From Mixophyes australis (lineage: Eukaryota > Chordata > Amphibia > Anura > Limnodynastidae): a stretch of DNA of 64,000 bases. The position numbers were made by a program, and so were the translations under genes. Position 1 is the first letter of the stretch. Every line of letters begins with the position of its first letter. Location of the stretch: NCBI GenBank assembly GCA_036250195.1, contig JAVHZZ010000005.1:130845199-130909198 (forward strand). Direction: 5' to 3'. The notes beneath the pieces were generated by a model, which saw only the letters and a program-made list of their open reading frames with translations, made no database searches and had not been told where the DNA came from. This document shows positions 11,248-23,032 of this stretch, one piece after another.

Positions 11248-13211
11248 TTGTTTCCAAGAGAAAGGGAGACAGGAGTGTAAAAAAGCGTTGTTTTTGGACG
11301 CCAATGAAGAAATGACTATGTTTTGCGATTTCTCCTGCTCAGAAAGACTTAGAAAGTTGATAATTGTGGGCAATGTAAGAAATGTCATGAGAAACAAGAA
11401 TTATGTAAAAGAATTGATGTAAGTCATTGTTTCCAAGAGAAAGGGAGACCGGAGTGTAAAAAAGCGTTGTTTTTAGACGGCAATGAAGAAATGACTATGT
11501 TTTGCGATTTCTCCTGCTCAGAAAGACTTAGAAAGTTGATAATTGTGGGCAATGTAAGAAATGTCATGAGAAACAAGAATTATGTAAAAGAATTGATGTA
11601 AGTCATTGTTTCCAAGAGAAAGGGAGACAGGAGTGTAAAAAAAGCGTTGTTTTTGGACGGTAATGAAGAAATGACTATGTTTTGCGATTTCTCCTGCTCA
11701 GAAAGACTTAGAAAGTTGATAATTGTGTAAGAAATGTAAGAAATGTCATGAGAAACAAGAATTATGTAAAAGAATTGCTGTAAGTCATTGTTTCCAAGAG
11801 AAAGGGAGACAGGAGTGTAAAAAAGCGTTGTTTTTGGACGCCAATGAAGAAATGACTGTTTTGCGATTTCTCTTGCTCAGAAAGACTTAGAAAGTTGATA
11901 ATTGTGGGCAATGTTAGAAATGTCATGAGAAACAAGAATTATGTAAAAGAATTGATGTAAGTCATTGTTTCCAAGAGAAAGGGAGACAGGAGTGTAAAAA
12001 AGAGTTGTTTTTGGACGGCAATGAAGAAATGACTGTTTTGCGATTTCTCTTGCTCAGAAAGACTTAGAAAGTTGATAATTGTGGGCAATGTTAGAAATGT
12101 CATGAGAAACAAGAATTATGTAAAAGAATTGATGTAAGTCATTGTTTCCAAGAGAAAGGGAGACAGGAGTGTAAAAAAGCGTTGTTTTTGGACAGCAATG
12201 AAGAAATGACTATGTTTTGCGATTTCTCCTGCTCAGAAAGACTTATAAAGTTGATAATTGTGGGCAATGTTAGAAATGTCATGAGAAACAAGAATTATGT
12301 AAAAGAATTGATGTAAGTCATTGTTTCCAAGAGAAAGGGAGACCGGAGTGTAAAAAAGCGTTGTTTTTAGACGGCAATGAAGAAATGACTGTTTTGCGAT
12401 TTCTCTTGCTCAGAAAGATTTAGAAAGTTGATAATTGTGGGCAATGTTAGAAATGTCATGAGAAACAAGAATTATGTAAAAGAATTTATGTAAGTCATTG
12501 TTTCCAAGAGAAAGGGAGACCGGAGTGTAAAAAAGCGTTGTTTTTGGACGCCAATGAAGAAATGACTATGTTTTGCGATTTCTCCTGCTCAGAAAGACTT
12601 AGAAAGTTGATAATTGTGGGCAATGTAAGAAATGTCATGAGAAACAAGAATTATGTAAAAGAATTGATGTAAGTCATTGTTTCCAAGAGAAAGGGAGACC
12701 GGAGTGTAAAAAAGCGTTGTTTTTGGACGGCAATGAAGAAATGACTATGTTTTGCGATTTCTCCTGCTCAGAAAGACTTAGAAAGTTGATAATTGTGGGC
12801 AATGTTAGAAATGTCATGAGAAACAAGAATTATGTAAAAGAATTGATGTAAGTCATTGTTTCCAAGAGAAAGGGAGACAGGAGTGTAAAAAAGCGTTGTT
12901 TTTGGACAGCAATGAAGAAATGACTATGTTTTGCGATTTCTCCTGCTCAGAAAGACTTATAAAGTTGATAATTGTGGGCAATGTTAGAAATGTCATGAGA
13001 AACAAGAATTATGTAAAAGAATTGATGTAAGTCATTGTTTCCAAGAGAAAGGGAGACCGGAGTGTAAAAAAGCGTTGTTTTTAGACGGCAATGAAGAAAT
13101 GACTGTTTTGCGATTTCTCTTGCTCAGAAAGATTTAGAAAGTTGATAATTGTGGGCAATGTTAGAAATGTCATGAGAAACAAGAATTATGTAAAAGAATT
13201 GATGTAAGTCA
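11248..13211 (+). repeat. 11-mer HOR module, copy 3
   Basis: Same order as copies 1 and 2. It is 1964 bp because the A-run in its G monomer has seven A (11637-11643) instead of six, making that monomer 182 bp. A GAATTTATG change sits at the end of the first T monomer (near 12485). Confidence 0.88.
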
Positions 13212-15175
13212 TTGTTTCCAAGAGAAAGGGAGACAGGAGTGTAAAAAAGCGTTGTTTTTGGACGCCAATGAAGAAATGACTACGTTTTGCGATTTCTCCT
13301 GCTCAGAAAGACTTAGAAAGTTGATAATTGTGGGCAATGTAAGAAATGTCATGAGAAACAAGAATTATGTAAAAGAATTGATGTAAGTCATTGTTTCCAA
13401 GAGAAAGGGAGACCGGAGTGTAAAAAAGCGTTGTTTTTAGACGGCAATGAAGAAATGACTATGTTTTGCGATTTCTCCTGCTCAGAAAGACTTAGAAAGT
13501 TGATAATTGTGGGCAATGTAAGAAATGTCATGAGAAACAAGAATTATGTAAAAGAATTGATGTAAGTCATTGTTTCCAAGAGAAAGGGAGACAGGAGTGT
13601 AAAAAAGCGTTGTTTTTGGACGGTAATGAAGAAATGACTATGTTTTGCGATTTCTCCTGCTCAGAAAGACTTAGAAAGTTGATAATTGTGTAAGAAATGT
13701 AAGAAATGTCATGAGAAACAAGAATTATGTAAAAGAATTGCTGTAAGTCATTGTTTCCAAGAGAAAGGGAGACAGGAGTGTAAAAAAGCGTTGTTTTTGG
13801 ACGCCAATGAAGAAATGACTGTTTTGCGATTTCTCTTGCTCAGAAAGACTTAGAAAGTTGATAATTGTGGGCAATGTTAGAAATGTCATGAGAAACAAGA
13901 ATTATGTAAAAGAATTGATGTAAGTCATTGTTTCCAAGAGAAAGGGAGACAGGAGTGTAAAAAAGAGTTGTTTTTGGACGGCAATGAAGAAATGACTGTT
14001 TTGCGATTTCTCTTGCTCAGAAAGACTTAGAAAGTTGATAATTGTGGGCAATGTTAGAAATGTCATGAGAAACAAGAATTATGTAAAAGAATTGATGTAA
14101 GTCATTGTTTCCAAGAGAAAGGGAGACAGGAGTGTAAAAAAAGCGTTGTTTTTGAACAGCAATGAAGAAATGACTATGTTTTGCGATTTCTCCTGCTCAG
14201 AAAGACTTATAAAGTTGATAATTGTGGGCAATGTTAGAAATGTCATGAGAAACAAGAATTATGTAAAAGAATTGATGTAAGTCATTGTTTCCAAGAGAAA
14301 GGGAGACCGGAGTGTAAAAAAGCGTTGTTTTTAGACGGCAATGAAGAAATGACTGTTTTGCGATTTCTCTTGCTCAGAAAGATTTAGAAAGTTGATAATT
14401 GTGGGCAATGTTAGAAATGTCATGAGAAACAAGAATTATGTAAAAGAATTGATGTAAGTCATTGTTTCCAAGAGAAAGGGAGACCGGAGTGTAAAAAAGC
14501 GTTGTTTTTGGACGCCAATGAAGAAATGACTATGTTTTGCGATTTCTCCTGCTCAGAAAGACTTAGAAAGTTGATAATTGTGGGCAATGTAAGAAATGTC
14601 ATGAGAAACAAGAATTATGTAAAAGAATTGATGTAAGTCATTGTTTCCAAGAGAAAGGGAGACCGGAGTGTAAAAAAGCGTTGTTTTTGGACGGCAATGA
14701 AGAAATGACTATGTTTTGCGATTTCTCCTGCTCAGAAAGACTTAGAAAGTTGATAATTGTGGGCAATGTTAGAAATGTCATGAGAAACAAGAATTATGTA
14801 AAAGAATTGATGTAAGTCATTGTTTCCAAGAGAAAGGGAGACAGGAGTGTAAAAAAGCGTTGTTTTTGGACAGCAATGAAGAAATGACTATGTTTTGCGA
14901 TTTCTCCTGCTCAGAAAGACTTATAAAGTTGATAATTGTGGGCAATGTTAGAAATGTCATGAGAAACAAGAATTATGTAAAAGAATTGATGTAAGTCATT
15001 GTTTCCAAGAGAAAGGGAGACCGGAGTGTAAAAAAGCGTTGTTTTTAGACGGCAATGAAGAAATGACTGTTTTGCGATTTCTCTTGCTCAGAAAGATTTA
15101 GAAAGTTGATAATTGTGGGCAATGTTAGAAATGTCATGAGAAACAAGAATTATGTAAAAGAATTGATGTAAGTCA
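13212..15175 (+). repeat. 11-mer HOR module, copy 4
   Basis: Direct tandem copy of the preceding module. It is 1964 bp because of a seven-A run at 14136-14142 in its first S monomer, which also has GAACAGC for GGACAGC. Its first Ca reads CTACGTTTTG near 13280. Confidence 0.88.
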
Positions 15176-16426
15176 TTGTTTCCAAGAGAAAGGGAGACAG
15201 GAGTGTAAAAAAGCGTTGTTTTTGGACGGCAATGAAGAAATGACTATGTTTTGCGATTTCTCCTGCTCAGAAAGACTTAGAAAGTTGATAATTGTGGGCA
15301 ATGTTAGAAATTTCATGAGAAACAAGATTTATGTAAAAGAATTGATGTAAGTCATTGTTTCCAAGAGAAAGGGAGACAGGAGTGTAAAAAAGCGTTGTTT
15401 TTGGACGCCAATGAAGAAATGACTATGTTTTGCGATTTCTCCTGCTCAGAAAGACTTAGAAAGTTGATAATTGTGGGCAATGTTAGAAATGTCATGAGAA
15501 ACAAGAATTATGTAAAAGAATTGATGTAAGTCATTGTTTCCAAGAGAAAGGGAGACCGGAGTGTAAAAAAGCGTTGTTTTTAGACGGCAATAAAGAAATG
15601 ACTGTTTTGCGATTTCTCTTGCTCAGAAAGACTTAGAAAGTTGATAATTGTGGGCAATGTTAGAAATGTCATGAGAAACAAGAATTATGTAAAAGAATTG
15701 ATGTAAGTCATTGTTTCCAAGAGAAAGGGAGACAGGAGTGTAAAAAAGCGTTGTTTTTGGACGGCAATGAAGAAATGACTATGTTTTGCGATTTCTCCTG
15801 CTCAGAAAGACTTAGAAAGTTGATAATTGTGGGCAATGTTAGAAATTTCATGAGAAACAAGATTTATGTAAAAGAATTGATGTAAGTCATTGTTTCCAAG
15901 AGAAAGGGAGACAGGAGTGTAAAAAAGCGTTGTTTTTGGACGCCAATGAAGAAATGACTATGTTTTGCGATTTCTCCTGCTCAGAAAGACTTAGAAAGTT
16001 GATAATTGTGGGCAATGTAAGAAATGTCATGAGAAACAAGAATTATGTAAAAGAATTGATGTAAGTCATTGTTTCCAAGAGAAAGGGAGACAGGAGTGTA
16101 AAAAAGCGTTGTTTTTGGACGGCAATGAAGAAATGACTATGTTTTGCGATTTCTCCTGCTCAGAAAGACTTAGAAAGTTGATAATTGTGGGCAATGTAAG
16201 AAATGTCATGAGAAACAATAATTATGTAAAAGAATTGATGTAAGTCATTGTTTCCAAGAGAAAGGGAGACAGGAGTGTAAAAAAGCGTTGTTTTTGAACG
16301 GCAATGAAGAAATGACTATGTTTTGCGATTTCTCTTGCTCAGAAAGACTTAGAAAGTTGATAATTGTGGGCAATGTTAGAAATGTCATGAGAAACAAGAA
16401 TTATGTAAAAGAATTGATGTAAGTCA
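15176..16426 (+). repeat. 7-mer HOR module, copy 4
   Basis: F Ct K F Ca N A1, 1251 bp, in the same place relative to the two preceding 11-mers as copy 2. Confidence 0.88.
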
Positions 16427-17319
16427 TTGTTTCCAAGAGAAAGGGAGACCGGAGTGTAAAAAAGCGTTGTTTTTAGACGGCAATAAAGAAATGACTGTTT
16501 TGCGATTTCTCTTGCTCAGAAAGACTTAGAAAGTTGATAATTGTGGGCAATGTTAGAAATGTCATGAGAAACAAGAATTATGTAAAAGAATTGATGTAAG
16601 TCATTGTTTCCAAGAGAAAGGGAGACAGGAGTGTAAAAAAGCGTTGTTTTTGGACGGCAATGAAGAAATGACTATGTTTTGCGATTTCTCCTGCTCAGAA
16701 AGACTTAGAAAGTTGATAATTGTGGGCAATGTTAGAAATTTCATGAGAAACAAGATTTATGTAAAAGAATTGATGTAAGTCATTGTTTCCAAGAGAAAGG
16801 GAGACAGGAGTGTAAAAAAGCGTTGTTTTTGGACGCCAATGAAGAAATGACTATGTTTTGCGATTTCTCCTGCTCAGAAAGACTTAGAAAGTTGATAATT
16901 GTGGGCAATGTAAGAAATGTCATGAGAAACAAGAATTATGTAAAAGAATTGATGTAAGTCATTGTTTCCAAGAGAAAGGGAGACAGGAGTGTAAAAAAGC
17001 GTTGTTTTTGGACGGCAATGAAGAAATGACTATGTTTTGCGATTTCTCCTGCTCAGAAAGACTTAGAAAGTTGATAATTGTGGGCAATGTAAGAAATGTC
17101 ATGAGAAACAATAATTATGTAAAAGAATTGATGTAAGTCATTGTTTCCAAGAGAAAGGGAGACAGGAGTGTAAAAAAGCGTTGTTTTTGAACGGCAATGA
17201 AGAAATGACTATGTTTTGCGATTTCTCTTGCTCAGAAAGACTTAGAAAGTTGATAATTGTGGGCAATGTTAGAAATGTCATGAGAAACAAGAATTATGTA
17301 AAAGAATTGATGTAAGTCA
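16427..17319 (+). repeat. 5-mer HOR module (K F Ca N A1), 893 bp
   Basis: Five monomers repeating the last five of the preceding 7-mer in tandem, without the private marks of the 1608 copy. Confidence 0.88.
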
Positions 17320-18032
17320 TTGTTTCCAAGAGAAAGGGAGACCGGAGTGTAAAAAAGCGTTGTTTTTAGACGGCAATAAAGAAATGACTGTTTTGCGATT
17401 TCTCTTGCTCAGAAAGACTTAGAAAGTTGATAATTGTGGGCAATGTTAGAAATGTCATGAGAAACAAGAATTATGTAAAAGAATTGATGTAAGTCATTGT
17501 TTCCAAGAGAAAGGGAGACAGGAGTGTAAAAAAGCGTTGTTTTTGGACGGCAATGAAGAAATGACTATGTTTTGCGATTTCTCCTGCTCAGAAAGACTTA
17601 GAAAGTTGATAATTGTGGGCAATGTAAGAAATGTCATGAGAAACAAGAATTATGTAAAAGAATTGATGTAAGTCATTGTTTCCAAGAGAAAGGGAGACAG
17701 GAGTGTAAAAAAGCGTTGTTTTTGGACGGCAATGAAGAAATGACTATGATTGCGATTTCTCCTGCTCAGAAAGACTTAGAAAGTTGATAATTGTGGGCAA
17801 TGTAAGAAATGTCATGAGAAACAATAATTATGTAAAAGAATTGATGTAAGTCATTGTTTCCAAGAGAAAGGGAGACAGGAGTGTAAAAAAGCGTTGTTTT
17901 TGAACGGCAATGAAGAAATGACTATGTTTTGCGATTTCTCCTGCTCAGAAAGACTTAGAAAGTTGATAATTGTGGGCAATGTTAGAAATGTCATGAGAAA
18001 CAAGAATTATGTAAAAGAATTGATGTAAGTCA
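17320..18032 (+). repeat. Shortened 5-mer with an F/Ca hybrid
   Basis: K, a hybrid monomer (17497) that starts like F (GGACGGC) and ends like Ca (GTAAGAAATG, AAGAATT), then N with the 1-bp ATGATTGCG deletion (17744) and A2. One monomer has been lost relative to K F Ca N A by fusing F to Ca; total 713 bp. Confidence 0.85.
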
Positions 18033-19458
18033 TTGTTTCCAAGAGAAAGGGAGACAGGAGTGTAAAAAAGCGTTGTTTTTGGACGCCAATGAAGAAATGA
18101 CTATGTTTTGCGATTTCTCCTGCTCAGAAAGACTTAGAAAGTTGATAATTGTGGGCAATGTAAGAAATGTCATGAGAAACAAGAATTATGTAAAAGAATT
18201 GATGTAAGTCATTGTTTCCAAGAGAAAGGGAGACCGGAGTGTAAAAAAGCGTTGTTTTTAGACGGCAATGAAGAAATGACTATGTTTTGCGATTTCTCCT
18301 GCTCAGAAAGACTTAGAAAGTTGATAATTGTGGGCAATGTAAGAAATGTCATGAGAAACAAGAATTATGTAAAAGAATTGATGTAAGTCATTGTTTCCAA
18401 GAGAAAGGGAGACAGGAGTGTAAAAAAGCGTTGTTTTTGGACGCCAATGAAGAAATGACTGTTTTGCGATTTCTCTTGCTCAGAAAGACTTAGAAAGTTG
18501 ATAATTGTGGGCAATGTTAGAAATGTCATGAGAAACAAGAATTATGTAAAAGAATTGATGTAAGTCATTGTTTCCAAGAGAAAGGGAGACAGGAGTGTAA
18601 AAAAGAGTTGTTTTTGGACGGCAATGAAGAAATGACTGTTTTGCGATTTCTCTTGCTCAGAAAGACTTAGAAAGTTGATAATTGTGGGCAATGTTAGAAA
18701 TGTCATGAGAAACAAGAATTATGTAAAAGAATTGATGTAAGTCATTGTTTCCAAGAGAAAGGGAGACAGGAGTGTAAAAAAGCGTTGTTTTTGGACAGCA
18801 ATGAAGAAATGACTATGTTTTGCGATTTCTCCTGCTCAGAAAGACTTATAAAGTTGATAATTGTGGGCAATGTTAGAAATGTCATGAGAAACAAGAATTA
18901 TGTAAAAGAATTGATGTAAGTCATTGTTTCCAAGAGAAAGGGAGACCGGAGTGTAAAAAAGCGTTGTTTTTAGACGGCAATGAAGAAATGACTGTTTTGC
19001 GATTTCTCTTGCTCAGAAAGATTTAGAAAGTTGATAATTGTGGGCAATGTTAGAAATGTCATGAGAAACAAGAATTATGTAAAAGAATTGATGTAAGTCA
19101 TTGTTTCCAAGAGAAAGGGAGACCGGAGTGTAAAAAAGCGTTGTTTTTGGACGCCAATGAAGAAATGACTATGTTTTGCGATTTCTCCTGCTCAGAAAGA
19201 CTTAGAAAGTTGATAATTGTGGGCAATGTAAGAAATGTCATGAGAAACAAGAATTATGTAAAAGAATTGATGTAAGTCATTGTTTCCAAGAGAAAGGGAG
19301 ACCGGAGTGTAAAAAAGCGTTGTTTTTGAACGGCAATGAAGAAATGACTATGTTTTGCGATTTCTCCTGCTCAGAAAGACTTAGAAAGTTGATAATTGTG
19401 GGCAATGTTAGAAATGTCATGAGAAACAAGAATTATGTAAAAGAATTGATGTAAGTCA
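18033..19458 (+). repeat. Partial 11-mer lacking G, ending in a P/A hybrid
   Basis: Ca R C7 E S T Cc followed by a hybrid (19280) with ACCGG of P and TTGAACGGC of A; 1426 bp. The G monomer expected between R and C7 is missing, and R keeps its own GATG end. After the hybrid a complete 11-mer starts. Confidence 0.85.
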
Positions 19459-21421
19459 TTGTTTCCAAGAGAAAGGGAGACAGGAGTGTAAAAAAGCGTT
19501 GTTTTTGGACGCCAATGAAGAAATGACTATGTTTTGCGATTTCTCCTGCTCAGAAAGACTTAGAAAGTTGATAATTGTGGGCAATGTAAGAAATGTCATG
19601 AGAAACAAGAATTATGTAAAAGAATTGATGTAAGTCATTGTTTCCAAGAGAAAGGGAGACCGGAGTGTAAAAAAGCGTTGTTTTTAGACGGCAATGAAGA
19701 AATGACTATGTTTTGCGATTTCTCCTGCTCAGAAAGACTTAGAAAGTTGATAATTGTGGGCAATGTAAGAAATGTCATGAGAAACAAGAATTATGTAAAA
19801 GAATTGATGTAAGTCATTGTTTCCAAGAGAAAGGGAGACAGGAGTGTAAAAAAGCGTTGTTTTTGGACGGTAATGAAGAAATGACTATGTTTTGCGATTT
19901 CTCCTGCTCAGAAAGACTTAGAAAGTTGATAATTGTGTAAGAAATGTAAGAAATGTCATGAGAAACAAGAATTATGTAAAAGAATTGCTGTAAGTCATTG
20001 TTTCCAAGAGAAAGGGAGACAGGAGTGTAAAAAAGCGTTGTTTTTGGACGCCAATGAAGAAATGACTGTTTTGCGATTTCTCTTGCTCAGAAAGACTTAG
20101 AAAGTTGATAATTGTGGGCAATGTTAGAAATGTCATGAGAAACAAGAATTATGTAAAAGAATTGATGTAAGTCATTGTTTCCAAGAGAAAGGGAGACAGG
20201 AGTGTAAAAAAGAGTTGTTTTTGGACGGCAATGAAGAAATGACTGTTTTGCGATTTCTCTTGCTCAGAAAGACTTAGAAAGTTGATAATTGTGGGCAATG
20301 TTAGAAATGTCATGAGAAACAAGAATTATGTAAAAGAATTGATGTAAGTCATTGTTTCCAAGAGAAAGGGAGACAGGAGTGTAAAAAAGCGTTGTTTTTG
20401 GACAGCAATGAAGAAATGACTATGTTTTGCGATTTCTCCTGCTCAGAAAGACTTATAAAGTTGATAATTGTGGGCAATGTTAGAAATGTCATGAGAAACA
20501 AGAATTATGTAAAAGAATTGATGTAAGTCATTGTTTCCAAGAGAAAGGGAGACCGGAGTGTAAAAAAGCGTTGTTTTTAGACGGCAATGAAGAAATGACT
20601 GTTTTGCGATTTCTCTTGCTCAGAAAGATTTAGAAAGTTGATAATTGTGGGCAATGTTAGAAATGTCATGAGAAACAAGAATTATGTAAAAGAATTGATG
20701 TAAGTCATTGTTTCCAAGAGAAAGGGAGACCGGAGTGTAAAAAAGCGTTGTTTTTGGACGCCAATGAAGAAATGACTATGTTTTGCGATTTCTCCTGCTC
20801 AGAAAGACTTAGAAAGTTGATAATTGTGGGCAATGTAAGAAATGTCATGAGAAACAAGAATTATGTAAAAGAATTGATGTAAGTCATTGTTTCCAAGAGA
20901 AAGGGAGACCGGAGTGTAAAAAAGCGTTGTTTTTGGACGGCAATGAAGAAATGACTATGTTTTGCGATTTCTCCTGCTCAGAAAGACTTAGAAAGTTGAT
21001 AATTGTGGGCAATGTTAGAAATGTCATGAGAAACAAGAATTATGTAAAAGAATTGATGTAAGTCATTGTTTCCAAGAGAAAGGGAGACAGGAGTGTAAAA
21101 AAGCGTTGTTTTTGGACAGCAATGAAGAAATGACTATGTTTTGCGATTTCTCCTGCTCAGAAAGACTTATAAAGTTGATAATTGTGGGCAATGTTAGAAA
21201 TGTCATGAGAAACAAGAATTATGTAAAAGAATTGATGTAAGTCATTGTTTCCAAGAGAAAGGGAGACCGGAGTGTAAAAAAGCGTTGTTTTTAGACGGCA
21301 ATGAAGAAATGACTGTTTTGCGATTTCTCTTGCTCAGAAAGATTTAGAAAGTTGATAATTGTGGGCAATGTTAGAAATGTCATGAGAAACAAGAATTATG
21401 TAAAAGAATTGATGTAAGTCA
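19459..21421 (+). repeat. 11-mer HOR module, copy 5
   Basis: Ca R G C7 E S T Cc P S T, 1963 bp, with the G junction at 19935. It is the last full 11-mer in the window. Its E monomer (20175) is also the last I see: the AAAGAGTTG mark is found only to the left of 22 kb. Confidence 0.89.
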
Positions 21422-22672
21422 TTGTTTCCAAGAGAAAGGGAGACAGGAGTGTAAAAAAGCGTTGTTTTTGGACGGCAATGAAGAAATGACTATGTTTTGC
21501 GATTTCTCCTGCTCAGAAAGACTTAGAAAGTTGATAATTGTGGGCAATGTTAGAAATTTCATGAGAAACAAGATTTATGTAAAAGAATTGATGTAAGTCA
21601 TTGTTTCCAAGAGAAAGGGAGACAGGAGTGTAAAAAAGCGTTGTTTTTGGACGCCAATGAAGAAATGACTATGTTTTGCGATTTCTCCTGCTCAGAAAGA
21701 CTTAGAAAGTTGATAATTGTGGGCAATGTTAGAAATGTCATGAGAAACAAGAATTATGTAAAAGAATTGATGTAAGTCATTGTTTCCAAGAGAAAGGGAG
21801 ACCGGAGTGTAAAAAAGCGTTGTTTTTAGACGGCAATAAAGAAATGACTGTTTTGCGATTTCTCTTGCTCAGAAAGACTTAGAAAGTTGATAATTGTGGG
21901 CAATGTTAGAAATGTCATGAGAAACAAGAATTATGTAAAAGAATTGATGTAAGTCATTGTTTCCAAGAGAAAGGGAGACAGGAGTGTAAAAAAGCGTTGT
22001 TTTTGGACGGCAATGAAGAATTGACTATGTTTTGCGATTTCTCCTGCTCAGAAAGACTTAGAAAGTTGATAATTGTGGGCAATGTTAGAAATTTCATGAG
22101 AAACAAGATTTATGTAAAAGAATTGATGTAAGTCATTGTTTCCAAGAGAAAGGGAGACAGGAGTGTAAAAAAGCGTTGTTTTTGGACGCCAATGAAGAAA
22201 TGACTATGTTTTGCGATTTCTCCTGCTCAGAAAGACTTAGAAAGTTGATAATTGTGGGCAATGTAAGAAATGTCATGAGAAACAAGAATTATGTAAAAGA
22301 ATTGATGTAAGTCATTGTTTCCAAGAGAAAGGGAGACAGGAGTGTAAAAAAGCGTTGTTTTTGGACGGCAATGAAGAAATGACTATGTTTTGCGATTTCT
22401 CCTGCTCAGAAAGACTTAGAAAGTTGATAATTGTGGGCAATGTAAGAAATGTCATGAGAAACAATAATTATGTAAAAGAATTGATGTAAGTCATTGTTTC
22501 CAAGAGAAAGGGAGACAGGAGTGTAAAAAAGCGTTGTTTTTGAACGGCAATGAAGAAATGACTATGTTTTGCGATTTCTCCTGCTCAGAAAGACTTAGAA
22601 AGTTGATAATTGTGGGCAATGTTAGAAATGTCATGAGAAACAAGAATTATGTAAAAGAATTGATGTAAGTCA
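21422..22672 (+). repeat. 7-mer HOR module, copy 5
   Basis: F Ct K F Ca N A2, 1251 bp. The second F has GAATTGACT (22021) in place of AAATGACT. The same change marks the copy at 38209, tying these two together. Confidence 0.88.
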
Positions 22673-23032
22673 TTGTTTCCAAGAGAAAGGGAGACCGGAG
22701 TGTAAAAAAGCGTTGTTTTTAGACGGCAATGAAGAAATGACTATGTTTTGCGATTTCTCCTGCTCAGAAAGACTTAGAAAGTTGATAATTGTGGGCAATG
22801 TAAGAAATGTCATGAGAAACAAGAATTATGTAAAAGAATTGATGTAAGTCATTGTTTCCAAGAGAAAGGGAGACAGGAGTGTAAAAAAGCGTTGTTTTTG
22901 GACGGTAATGAAGAAATGACTATGTTTTGCGATTTCTCCTGCTCAGAAAGACTTAGAAAGTTGATAATTGTGTAAGAAATGTAAGAAATGTCATGAGAAA
23001 CAAGAATTATGTAAAAGAATTGCTGTAAGTCA
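22673..23032 (+). repeat. Monomers R G, transition zone
   Basis: R (22673) and a 181-bp G (22852) follow the 7-mer without the usual Ca. To the right, E monomers stop and H, Q, V and L monomers begin. This is where the left HOR regime gives way to the right one. Confidence 0.82.
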
